A DNA stretch of 64,000 nt from Bradyrhizobium cytisi (lineage in GTDB: Bacteria; Pseudomonadota; Alphaproteobacteria; Rhizobiales; Xanthobacteraceae): NCBI RefSeq assembly GCF_008123515.1, contig NZ_VSSR01000056.1, positions 23,757 through 87,756 of the forward strand, read 5' to 3'. Both the position numbers and the translations under genes were made by a program. Below are positions 36,682 through 45,240 of this stretch, piece after piece. How positions within the stretch are numbered: position 1 is the first letter of the stretch; every line of letters starts with the position of its first letter. The notes beneath the pieces are model-generated. The model did not search any database and was not told the DNA's origin. It was given only the letters and a program-made list of their open reading frames with translations.

Positions 36682-37632
36682 CTAGCCCACCCTGATGCGC
36701 GGATCGACGACGGCATAGAAGATGTCGGCCAGCAGCGAGCCGATCAGCACCATGATTGCCGAAAACATCAGAATGCCCATCACCACGGGATAGTCGCGAT
36801 AGCCGATGGAATCGAGGAACAGCCGGCCCATGCCGGGCCAGGTGAAAACGGTCTCGGCGACCAACGCGCCGCCGAGCAGCGTCGGAAATTGAAGACCGGC
36901 CACCGTGATCATCGGCAGCAGCGCGTTGCGCAAGGCATGCACGGTGAGGATCCGCCATTCCGGCATGCCCTTGGCGCGCGCAGTGCGGATGTAGTCCTGG
37001 TTGATGACCTCCAGCATGGAGGAGCGCATGAAGCGGCCCCACATCGCGGTCTCGACCAGCGCCAGCACCAAGGCCGGCGCGATCAGATGATGCAGCAGGT
37101 CGAAGAAGGAGCCGTCGCCAACGGTCTCGCGGTTTCCGGCCGGCAGCCAGCCCAGCGTCACTGAAAAAACGTAGATGGTGATGAGGCCGAACCAGAAGGT
37201 CGGGATCGACAGAGCGATCATGGCGCCGACGGTGGCAAGCGAATCGAACAGCGAATATCGCCGGAGCGCGCCTGATATGCCGATCCAGCAGCCGAGCAGC
37301 ACCGCGATGATGGTCGCCGTCGTCATCAACTCCAGCGTGGCGCCGAGATGCGAGGAGATCACCGACAGCACCGTCTCGCCGTCGCGATACGACCTGCCCC
37401 AATCACCCTTGAGCATGCGGCCGAACCAGTCGAGATACTGGATCGGCAGCGGACGATCGAGCCCGAGCTGCCTGGTGACGCGGGCGAGATCCTCCTGCGT
37501 CATCTGCCCGGAGACGGCAAACTGCGACAGCGGGCCGCCAGGCGCAAGATGCAGAATCGCAAAGCCGATCGCCGAGACGATCACCAGCAGCATCATCGCC
37601 TGCGCCAGGCGATTGGCGACGTAACGGGCCAT
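36682..37632 (-). CDS. ABC transporter permease, DppB type
   Basis: Inner-membrane permease of 316 aa with six helices, starting with the MARYVANRLAQAMMLLVIVS signal-anchor helix typical of DppB/OppB. The first periplasmic segment contains the ARVTRQLGLDRPLPIQYLDW block. The ATPase-contact loop reads YIRTARAKGMPEWRI. It lies 27 bases after the binding-protein gene and 3 bases before the DppC-type gene, so it is certainly in the same operon. Ligand class: peptide, opine or nickel-type substrates. Confidence 0.94.
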   Translation of the reverse strand: MARYVANRLAQAMMLLVIVSAIGFAILHLAPGGPLSQFAVSGQMTQEDLARVTRQLGLDRPLPIQYLDWFGRMLKGDWGRSYRDGETVLSVISSHLGATLELMTTATIIAVLLGCWIGISGALRRYSLFDSLATVGAMIALSIPTFWFGLITIYVFSVTLGWLPAGNRETVGDGSFFDLLHHLIAPALVLALVETAMWGRFMRSSMLEVINQDYIRTARAKGMPEWRILTVHALRNALLPMITVAGLQFPTLLGGALVAETVFTWPGMGRLFLDSIGYRDYPVVMGILMFSAIMVLIGSLLADIFYAVVDPRIRVG

Positions 37633-37659
37633 CTCAGGCGATCCCGCGGATCGAATGCA

Positions 37660-39351
37660 TCAGGCCCAGTACCACTCGCGGATGTTCCAGCAGTTGATCG
37701 ACATGTTGATGTTGGGGCGGAACCCTTGCAGCCCTTCCTTCACGCCTTCGGCGATGAAGCCCTGGAACAGCGGCAGGATGGCGAGGTCGTTGCGGACGAG
37801 CTTTTGCAGATCGCCATAGGTGATCTTGCGCTGGGCGAGATCGAACTGCCTGGCGCCTTCGGCAAGCAGCCGGTCGGCTTCCGCGCTCTGGTATTGATAG
37901 GTGTTGTAGCCGCGGCCGCCCTTGGCGAGAATGGCGCCGGAGCCGAAGCGCGGCGTCACGTCGGGGTCGCTGCCCAGCATGAAGTTCACCCCCACGATCA
38001 CCGAGTTGAATTTCGACTGCTGCCAGAAATCACCCCAGATCACGGCCGCCGGCATGTTGTTGACGCGCATCGTCGCGCCGATCGCGCGCCAGTCCTGGAT
38101 CAGGAGTTGCTGGGTCTGCTCGCGAACGGCATTGCCTGACGTGGTCGAATTGGTGAATTCGAGCTTCACGCCACCTTTTTCGCGCACGCCTCCGGAGCCG
38201 CGCATCCAGCCGGCCGCATCGAGCAGCGCATTGGCTTTCGTCGGATCATATTTGTGCTGCGGCAGTCCCTGCTGGAACGACCAGGCCTGCTGCGGCACGA
38301 AGCTTTCGGTCGGCGTCGGCAGGCCGTAATTCAGCGCATCGATGATCGCCTGCTTGTTGATCGCAAGATACAGCGCTTCGCGCACCGTGCGGTCGGCGAG
38401 CGGCCCGAACTCCAGATTGGGCGCGATGTGCTCGACCGAGGACGTCGCAGAGACGAAGATCTTGCGGCCCTTCAGCGTCTTTGCCTCCTGCACGAAGTTC
38501 GGCAAGATGCCTTGCAGGCCGGTGTAGTCGACCTGACCGGTGCGGAACTGGGTGTAGAGGACGGTGAGATCAGGGATATATTTGAAGACCACGCGTTCGA
38601 CGTAAGGTCCTTTGCCGTGATAGCCGGTGTAGGCATTCAACTGAATATGGTCGCCGGGCACGCGCTCGCCCCAGCGGAACGGTCCGGTCCCGACCGGCGC
38701 GTTGTGGAACGGCGAGGCATTCGGATCGGACACCTTCTCCAGGATGTGCTTGGGCACGATGAAGGTCAGCGCCCCCAGAATCGACATGTAGGGCGAATAG
38801 GCAGCCTCCATCCGCCAATGGATCTCGTCGGGCGCGACGATCTTGATATCCTTCACGAGGCTATGGCCGACGCGGCTGCGCGCACGAAAGTCGGGATTGT
38901 TGTTCAGCTCGAGCGAGAATTTCACGTCGTCCGCCGTGAACGGCGTGCCGTCGTGCCACTTCACGTCGCTGCGCAGCTTGATCTTCCAGGTCAGGCCGTC
39001 GGCCGACAGGCCGCCATTCTCGATGGTCGGGACTTCGCGCGCGAGGTCGGGGATGAACCTGCCATCGGGATCGATGAACCAGAGCGGCGAGAACACCTGC
39101 CACCAGACGCCCTGGTCGACCTCGATGCTGGGCATCAGCGGATGGAAGACGGTCGGCTCCTGCGACAGCGCCGCAATCACCTGCCCGCGCGGCTTGTCCG
39201 GCGGATTGCCCGAGCGCTCGGTCTGGGCGAAGGCGTTACCGGCAAGGCTCCATCCCGCCGCCGCGCCCGCGCCGAGCTGGAAGAACTGACGGCGATTCGG
39301 AATGCCGAGATGCAGTGCCCCAACGCCGAACTTGCCGGTGTCGTCTGCCAT
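37660..39351 (-). CDS. Extracellular solute-binding protein family 5, Tat-exported
   Basis: Periplasmic ligand receptor (SBP_bac_5) of the importer, 563 aa. The N-terminus has a long Tat signal with the twin-arginine motif NRRQFFQLGAGAAAGW at about 18-33 and a cleavage site near NAFAQ. Family blocks are seen: TWKIKLRSDVKWHDGTPFTA, then NAPVGTGPFRW. GGAGAG precedes the ATG at 39351, which decides the start over the longer frame. Tat export suggests folding before export, perhaps with a cofactor or fast folding. It is the first gene of the operon, divergent from the XRE-cupin regulator. Confidence 0.93.
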   Translation of the reverse strand: MADDTGKFGVGALHLGIPNRRQFFQLGAGAAAGWSLAGNAFAQTERSGNPPDKPRGQVIAALSQEPTVFHPLMPSIEVDQGVWWQVFSPLWFIDPDGRFIPDLAREVPTIENGGLSADGLTWKIKLRSDVKWHDGTPFTADDVKFSLELNNNPDFRARSRVGHSLVKDIKIVAPDEIHWRMEAAYSPYMSILGALTFIVPKHILEKVSDPNASPFHNAPVGTGPFRWGERVPGDHIQLNAYTGYHGKGPYVERVVFKYIPDLTVLYTQFRTGQVDYTGLQGILPNFVQEAKTLKGRKIFVSATSSVEHIAPNLEFGPLADRTVREALYLAINKQAIIDALNYGLPTPTESFVPQQAWSFQQGLPQHKYDPTKANALLDAAGWMRGSGGVREKGGVKLEFTNSTTSGNAVREQTQQLLIQDWRAIGATMRVNNMPAAVIWGDFWQQSKFNSVIVGVNFMLGSDPDVTPRFGSGAILAKGGRGYNTYQYQSAEADRLLAEGARQFDLAQRKITYGDLQKLVRNDLAILPLFQGFIAEGVKEGLQGFRPNINMSINCWNIREWYWA

Positions 39352-39555
39352 GACCACTCTCCGTTGTCGCACCCGGCACCGTCTCCCGCGCCCCCAGACC
39401 CCGGCAAAGGGACAGGAGTGGGCTTTAGTGCTTCTAAATTTTTCGATCAAAAGTTCATCATGACTAAATACAGCTGTCAATCGGATTGCTAGGATGCGCG
39501 ACCTTTTCACACCGCCGGCCAATTCCGGCGGTGAGGTCATGCACGGGAGAGCGAC

Positions 39556-40191
39556 ATGGATGGTCGCGGCAACACGAACGGTCCGAAGGACGCGCCGACG
39601 ACCGAAACCGACGATGCGGTCGACCAGCGGCTCGGCGAGACCGTGCGGCTGCTGCGCCAGCGCGCCGGCCTCTCGATCCAGGACGTCGCCACCAAGACCG
39701 GCCTCTCCAACGGCATGATCAGCCAGCTCGAACGGGCACGCGCGATGCCGTCGATCCGCACGCTGCGCCTGCTCAGCATCGCGCTCGACGTGCCCATCTC
39801 CTATTTCTTCGAGACCAGCGATCCCGCCGCCGACGTGCAGCGCTACATCGTGCGCAAGAACAACCGGCGCCTGCTGCGGCTCACCGCCAGCGGCGTCGTC
39901 AAGGAAGCGCTGACGCCGGAAGGCACGGGCCAGCTCGAGCTCTACGAGCTCACGCTCAATCCCGGCGCCTCGTCAGGCACCGACTTCCTGCAGCACACCG
40001 GCGAGAAGGCGGGGTACATCCTCTCTGGCAGCCTGCGCCTGTGGCTCGACAACGAGGCCCATGTGCTGGAAGCCGGCGACAGTTTTCGTTTTCCGAGCAT
40101 CGTGCCGCACATGTTCGACAACCCAACCCAGCAGGCCGCGCGCGTGATCTGGGTCACAACGCTGCGCCAGACCGATTCGCCTGCAAGTTGA
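39556..40191 (+). CDS. XRE-cupin transcription regulator
   Basis: A 211-aa protein with an N-terminal HTH_3 domain (about 24-80: LGETVRLLRQRAGLSIQDVA, then GLSNGMISQLERARAMPS) and a C-terminal cupin sensor domain (about 110-205, LTLNPGASSG, then HTGEKAGYILSG). Proteins with this build commonly control amine or opine catabolism genes (PuuR-like). It is divergent from the binding-protein gene, 204 bases apart, and is thus the likely local regulator of the importer operon. GGGAG is 6 bases before the ATG. Confidence 0.9.
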   Translation: MDGRGNTNGPKDAPTTETDDAVDQRLGETVRLLRQRAGLSIQDVATKTGLSNGMISQLERARAMPSIRTLRLLSIALDVPISYFFETSDPAADVQRYIVRKNNRRLLRLTASGVVKEALTPEGTGQLELYELTLNPGASSGTDFLQHTGEKAGYILSGSLRLWLDNEAHVLEAGDSFRFPSIVPHMFDNPTQQAARVIWVTTLRQTDSPAS

Positions 40192-40335
40192 CCCAAAGGA
40201 ACACCTCGCCCCGATACCGCCGGAAATTGCCCTCGACGCCGCCGCAGGGAGTCTGTAGCTCACATGGAGCCGGACCGGACTCATTTGACAAAGCGGACTT
40301 TGGGGGTTCGCGACTGACGTCGTTGGTGCGAGAGC

Positions 40336-42174
40336 ATGAAACTCAGGGGGCTTCTGACACTCGCGATGGCCGCGCAGGTCGCCGTGACCGCCGCGGCTCT
40401 CCTCGTCTCGTATGCCGTGACCGGACCCGGGTTCGGCGTTGCGGAGATCATTGCCCTGCTCGCAAGCGGCGCCGTCGCGGTGCTGATCGCGCGGCTCTGC
40501 ACGCGCATGATCGAGGCGGCCCAGGAGAAGCGCACTGCCGCACAACTGGCCGAGCAGGCGCAGTCGAGTGCCCAGATGACCCAAGCTGTCATCAAGACTG
40601 CGCTGGATGCTTTCGTCCAGACCGACGCGAACGGGATCATCCTGGAGTGGAGCCTTCAGGCGGAGGCGCTGACCGGATGGACGCGCAAGGAGGCGCTCGG
40701 CGCTGACGTCGTCAGCCTTCTCATCGCCGAGCCGCTCCGCGACGGTTTCAGGCAACGCATGATGCGCCTTCTGCCCGAGCTCTCGAATGCGCCGATCGGC
40801 ATCCGGTTTGAGGCGACCCTGCTGCACCGGGAAGGCGACGAGATCTTGATCGAGGCGTCGAGCACCACGCTCCAGCTCGGCGGGCGCACCGTCATCAACA
40901 ATTTCGTCAAGGACGTCACCCAGAAGCGCGCCGCCGAGGAGCAGCTGATCCAGGCGCAGAAGATGGAAGCGGTCGGCCAGCTCACCGGCGGCATCGCGCA
41001 TGAATTCAACAACATGCTCACGGTGATCACGGGCACGATCGAGATCCTCGCCGAGGCCGTGAAGGATAACCCGCCGCTCGCCACCATCACCAAGCTGATC
41101 AGCGAGGCCGCCGATCGCGGCGCGGCACTGACCTCGAGCCTGCTGTCCTTTGCGCGCAAGCAGGCGCTGCAGCCGGCCGATATCGACGTCAACGACCTGC
41201 TCGAAGAGCTCGCAAAGCTGCTGCTGGCGACCTTCGACAAGAAGATCGAGATCGTGAGGAGGCTCGACGGCACCATCTGGCTCGCCTTCGCCGACCGCGG
41301 GCAGCTCTCTTCGGCGCTGCTCAACCTCGCGATCAACGCCCGCGACGCGATGCCTGAGGGCGGCAGGCTGACGCTGACGACGCGCAATGTGGTCTTCGGC
41401 GTGCGCGAGTCCGTCGCGGTCGGCGCTGGCTATGCCGGCGACTATGTCGAGATCCAGATTGCCGACACCGGCACGGGCATTCCGCGGGCGATCCTCGAAC
41501 GCATCTTCGATCCGTTCTTCTCGACCAAGGAGGTCGGCAAGGGCACGGGCCTCGGGCTCAGCATGGTGTTCGGCTTCGTCAAGCAGTCGGGCGGCGGCAT
41601 CAAGGTCGAATCCGCCGAAGGCAGCGGCACGACATTCACGATCTACCTGCCGAAGGCCGAGACCAGTGCGCTTCGCCCGACCGGCTATGACGAGCGCAAG
41701 ATCGTGGGCGGAACGGAAACCATCCTTTGCGTCGAGGACGACCGCGATGTCCGTCACTACGTCACGGTCCAGCTCGAAAGCCTCGGCTACAAGGTCATCC
41801 CCGCCGCCAACGCGAGCGACGCGCTCGCCATCGCGGCCCAGGGCACGCCCTTCGATCTGCTCTTCACCGATATCGTGATGGCCGGCGCCTTGAACGGACG
41901 GGAGCTCGCCGACGAGATGGTGGCCACGCGGCCCTCCTTACGGGTGCTGTTCACGTCGGGCTATGCGCACGACGCCCCGCATGGGCCGGGACACGCCACC
42001 AGGGGTGCGCCACTTCTGACAAAACCCTACCGCAAGGCCGAGCTCGCACGCATGCTGCGCCGCTCGCTCGACACCGCCGTCGATGCGGCAGGCGACCCGA
42101 TCCCGACGCCCTATTCGGTGCAGGCCGAGGTCGAAGGGTTCTTGCGGAAAAATGCGTCCGACCGCGACGGCTAG
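40336..42174 (+). CDS. Hybrid histidine kinase: 2 TM helices, PAS, kinase, receiver
   Basis: A 612-aa sensor. Two membrane helices cover about 5-28 and 35-54. A PAS domain (about 80-195, FVQTDANGIILEWS) follows. The HisKA phospho-acceptor is His222 in GGIAHEFNNML, and the HATPase N-box Asn330/Asn334 is in LNLAINARDAMP with a G-box of GKGTGLGLSMVFG. The C-terminal receiver has acidic residues in VEDDRDVR, phospho-Asp512 (FTDIVM) and Lys563 (TKPYRK). The GGIAHEFNN block places it in the family of rhizobial kinases related to FixL/NtrB. Its output is unknown, since the receiver has no effector domain. Confidence 0.92.
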   Translation: MKLRGLLTLAMAAQVAVTAAALLVSYAVTGPGFGVAEIIALLASGAVAVLIARLCTRMIEAAQEKRTAAQLAEQAQSSAQMTQAVIKTALDAFVQTDANGIILEWSLQAEALTGWTRKEALGADVVSLLIAEPLRDGFRQRMMRLLPELSNAPIGIRFEATLLHREGDEILIEASSTTLQLGGRTVINNFVKDVTQKRAAEEQLIQAQKMEAVGQLTGGIAHEFNNMLTVITGTIEILAEAVKDNPPLATITKLISEAADRGAALTSSLLSFARKQALQPADIDVNDLLEELAKLLLATFDKKIEIVRRLDGTIWLAFADRGQLSSALLNLAINARDAMPEGGRLTLTTRNVVFGVRESVAVGAGYAGDYVEIQIADTGTGIPRAILERIFDPFFSTKEVGKGTGLGLSMVFGFVKQSGGGIKVESAEGSGTTFTIYLPKAETSALRPTGYDERKIVGGTETILCVEDDRDVRHYVTVQLESLGYKVIPAANASDALAIAAQGTPFDLLFTDIVMAGALNGRELADEMVATRPSLRVLFTSGYAHDAPHGPGHATRGAPLLTKPYRKAELARMLRRSLDTAVDAAGDPIPTPYSVQAEVEGFLRKNASDRDG

Positions 42175-42243
42175 GGCGGATGGACTCCGCTCCGCACCTG
42201 GGCAACACTCCGATACGGCCGGAATTCCCAATGGAGGCGAGCC

Positions 42244-42693
42244 ATGGCGTCACTTGAAAAAGGCATCACCGCGAACGGCACGGGTTTTGGCGGCAAGACC
42301 TGGAACATCCTGGGCCAGGTCTATTTCCCCAAGGCCGTCACTGAGTCCGCCTTCGCGTTCGAGACCAACAGCGAGCCCGGCCAGTTCGTGCCGGTGCACA
42401 TCCATCCGACCCAGGACGAGTTCATCCTGGTGCAGGAAGGCACGCTCGACCTCAAGCTCGACGGCAAATGGGTGAAGGCCCATGCCGGCGACCTCGTGCG
42501 CCTGCCGCGCGGCATTCCGCACGGCTATTTCAACAAATCCGACAAGCCGGCCCGCGCGCTGTTCTGGGTCTCGCCGATGCAAAAGCTGGAGGCGCTGTTC
42601 AACCAGCTCCACAATCTGACTGACCCCGCCGAGGTCGTGCGTATCTCGGCCCAGCACGAGGTCGACTTCCTGCCGCCCGAGGCCAACGACTAG
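42244..42693 (+). CDS. Cupin-domain protein (149 aa)
   Basis: A single cupin barrel (about 30-115) with metal-ligand pattern HIHPTQDEFILVQEG in motif 1 and PRGIPHGYFNKS in motif 2. This gives two His and a Glu plus a late His, as in quercetin-type and auxin-like cupins. GGAGG lies 6 bases before the ATG. It follows the hybrid kinase by 69 bases on the same strand. Function is unknown: an oxygenase, isomerase or sensor is equally possible. Confidence 0.83.
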   Translation: MASLEKGITANGTGFGGKTWNILGQVYFPKAVTESAFAFETNSEPGQFVPVHIHPTQDEFILVQEGTLDLKLDGKWVKAHAGDLVRLPRGIPHGYFNKSDKPARALFWVSPMQKLEALFNQLHNLTDPAEVVRISAQHEVDFLPPEAND

Positions 42694-42777
42694 GCGGGCG
42701 GACCGGATTTCATCTCGCCAGCCCTCACATCTGATGCTTACGATCCCTTGACCGACGAATCGTTGGGGGAACCAGCC

Positions 42778-43851
42778 ATGCGTGCACGACGTCATGCCAT
42801 CGCAGTCATCGCGGGGCTCGGGCTGATCCTGGCGACGCTCACCGCGGGCCAGGCGCAATCGCTCCCGCCAACACAATCGGACGCGCAAGCCGCCTACGAT
42901 CGCGCACTCGGCGATTTCAAATCGATCCTTAGCGAGCGTCGCCGCCAGATCGAGGCGAAGCAGCCGCTGCCCAACCTGCCCGGCCAGGCGCTTTATCTTG
43001 CGCGCGTCGCGGTGATCAGCGCGTACAAGGATCTCACCGACGCCGTACCGTCGCGGATCGGCAAACCGAACAAGTTCGAAATTCCCCCGGCCTATTTCGA
43101 TGCCGCAATCGAGCCGCTGGTCGACGAATATGCCGATCTGTTCGAGATCATGGAGGCGCCGCCGCCGAGCGCGCAGAATTCGGCGACGCCGTTCAAGGAT
43201 GTCGTCGATCTCGCCGCAGCGATTGCGCGCGCCAAGGGGCTTGCGCCTGTTCATGCCGACGCGGCGGGCCGCATCAGCCTCGGGCTGTTCTTCGCCGAGA
43301 CCAACGGCAAGCAGAACGTCCGCAATGCGCGCTCGAACACCTATATGGGCAGCCTGCAGACCGGCCCGTCCGAGGACCGCAACGGCCAGCGCAAATGGGA
43401 GGCGATCAAGGGTGCGATCGCGGCGACCGATCCCGCGCTGAACGCGCGCGACGACAAGGAAGAGGCACGATCCCGCGGCACCGATCGCCGTTTCAATCAC
43501 TGGACCAATGTGCGCGACGGCCTGATGAACGCACATGCCGAGCTGTTTGCCGAGATCCCGGCGATCGTGAAGACGCTGCCCGATCCGATCGACCAGATGA
43601 AGCTGTTCGAGCTGATCCAGATCATCCCGACACCGACACGCTCGGCACTTAGGTCGGGCGACCTGCTGAACTACCGGGTATCCGATCCCACCATCATGAA
43701 GCACCTGCGCAACAACAGCATCTTCGCCTTCGGCAAGGCCGACCGGGCGCGAAGCTCGGCCAGCTTCCGTGAGATTCTCGGCGCGATGTGGCTGTTCAAG
43801 CGGAAGTTCGAGAAGGCGATGGTGAAATACGCGGAGATCAAACCGCACTAG
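42778..43851 (+). CDS. Exported protein, no recognised family (357 aa)
   Basis: A Sec signal peptide covers about 1-26 (AIAVIAGLGLILATLTAGQAQS). The mature protein is about 330 residues, helix-rich, with a conserved-looking Glu in GLFFAETNGKQNVRNARSN and a basic Arg/Lys C-terminus. That Glu-containing loop followed by a YMGSLQTG segment recalls lysozyme-like transglycosylases, but the match is weak and I do not call it one. A possible ribosome site (GGGGAA) precedes the ATG at 42778, 30 bases inside the longer frame. Its stop is 16 bases from the stop of the convergent di-heme peroxidase gene. Confidence 0.6.
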   Translation: MRARRHAIAVIAGLGLILATLTAGQAQSLPPTQSDAQAAYDRALGDFKSILSERRRQIEAKQPLPNLPGQALYLARVAVISAYKDLTDAVPSRIGKPNKFEIPPAYFDAAIEPLVDEYADLFEIMEAPPPSAQNSATPFKDVVDLAAAIARAKGLAPVHADAAGRISLGLFFAETNGKQNVRNARSNTYMGSLQTGPSEDRNGQRKWEAIKGAIAATDPALNARDDKEEARSRGTDRRFNHWTNVRDGLMNAHAELFAEIPAIVKTLPDPIDQMKLFELIQIIPTPTRSALRSGDLLNYRVSDPTIMKHLRNNSIFAFGKADRARSSASFREILGAMWLFKRKFEKAMVKYAEIKPH

Positions 43852-43867
43852 CCCTGTTGGACGCGCC

Positions 43868-45223
43868 CTAGTTCTCCGCCTTGTAGCCGTCCGTCAGCGT
43901 CTTCAGGAAGGCGATGATGTCAGCCTCGTCCTGATCGGTCATCGCCGGCTTGTCGCCGGAGTGACGATCGAACGGGGGATCGGTGACGTCGACATTGGCG
44001 TGATATTTTTCAGGCAGGTCGTCGTATTTCCGCACCGTGCCGTCGGCTGCGCGCGGAAACACCTTTTCCGGATTGGTGTCGCGGAAATTGTAGAAGTCGA
44101 GCACCTGCTCGAGGGTTCTGAAGCCGCCGTTGTGGAAGAAGGCGCGACGCGTCGCGGTGTTGCGCAGCGTCGGCGTCAGGAACATGCCGCAATACTGCGT
44201 CTGCTCGGGAATGTCGGTCCGATGCGGACCGCACACGCCGAGATCGAAATAGCCGGAATCCTTGTTGCCCGCGAGCGCGGCATTCCGTGGCGCGCCGAGC
44301 GCTTCATATTGATGATCGGTAAACATCGGCGGCAAGCCGTCGCGGGCCGGCGCCGAGGTATGGCAGCCGGCGCAGTTCGCCTTGTCGGGATCGTTGAACA
44401 ATTGCAGGCCGCGCAATTCGCTCTCCGACAACCGCGCCTTACCCTCGAGCCAGTAATCGTACTTGCTGGTGTAGGGATGGAAGCTCGGCTCTTCGACCTG
44501 GTAGCGCGCAACCGCAAACATCGCCTCCGCGATCAGCAGCCGCTGGTTTCTCAGCACGCCGGCGCCGAACAGCTCGACGAAGCGGTTGACATAAGGTGCG
44601 CGGCGCAGCTTGTCGGCCACGATCTCCGCGCTGCCGCCGTCCATCTCGTTGGCGTCGAGCAGCGGAAACAGCGCCTGGTCCTGAAGCGTGTCGGCGCGGC
44701 CGTCCCAGAACAGGCCGCCCTGCGGCACGATGTTGGCCGAGGCGCCGGTGCCGCCCGCGGTCTTGGTCGTGCGCGCGGCCTGCTGGCCGAGCATAGCCAT
44801 CTGCGCGAGGTCGATGATGTTGTCGTCGTCGCCCTTGTCAGGGCCGATGCTGAAATTCGGCTGGCGATCGAGATAGGTCAGCGACGGCACCGCGCGTGCG
44901 CCTTGACGCGACAGACTGGCGCCGCCGAGCATCACCGGCCCGTCGTTGGGCGGGCCGTAGGCGTGATCCGGGCTGTGACAGGATGCGCAAGACAGCGAGC
45001 CGGACGACGACAGCGAGGCGTCGTAGAAAATCTCCTTGCCGAGCTGCGCCATCGCGGACAACGGGGCAACGGACGGACGCATGAGGCGAACCGGGTTCGG
45101 GTTGGTGCCCGCCGTATTCGCCTCTGCAAGCCCTTGCGCTAGTCCTTGCGTCTCGGCTGCAAAGACGGCGCCGGCCAGGACGAGCAGGCCGGCGCCGAGG
45201 AGCCACAAAGTGCGGCTGTTCAT
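43868..45223 (-). CDS. Di-heme cytochrome c peroxidase/MauG-family protein
   Basis: Periplasmic two-heme protein of 451 aa. After a signal peptide (about 1-23) there are two c-type heme sites, CASCH at 79-83 and CAGCH at 284-288, with Met/His axial candidates between. The length is longer than plain CcpA (~330), as in MauG/MbnH-like and RoxA-like proteins. It could reduce peroxide or carry out an oxidation on a partner. The co-transcribed phosphoesterase gene is 17 bases upstream. A specific partner role is not shown. Confidence 0.87.
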   Translation of the reverse strand: MNSRTLWLLGAGLLVLAGAVFAAETQGLAQGLAEANTAGTNPNPVRLMRPSVAPLSAMAQLGKEIFYDASLSSSGSLSCASCHSPDHAYGPPNDGPVMLGGASLSRQGARAVPSLTYLDRQPNFSIGPDKGDDDNIIDLAQMAMLGQQAARTTKTAGGTGASANIVPQGGLFWDGRADTLQDQALFPLLDANEMDGGSAEIVADKLRRAPYVNRFVELFGAGVLRNQRLLIAEAMFAVARYQVEEPSFHPYTSKYDYWLEGKARLSESELRGLQLFNDPDKANCAGCHTSAPARDGLPPMFTDHQYEALGAPRNAALAGNKDSGYFDLGVCGPHRTDIPEQTQYCGMFLTPTLRNTATRRAFFHNGGFRTLEQVLDFYNFRDTNPEKVFPRAADGTVRKYDDLPEKYHANVDVTDPPFDRHSGDKPAMTDQDEADIIAFLKTLTDGYKAEN

Positions 45224-45240
45224 TATGACGTCCCGTTGGA

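Noticed and set aside
39973..41757. 594-codon leftward frame opposite the hybrid kinase
   Set aside because: Composition is typical of antisense to a GC-rich gene; the plus-strand kinase has all its motifs.
42778..43851. Lytic transglycosylase
   Set aside because: Only a faint resemblance around one Glu; the other motifs of the family are not seen.
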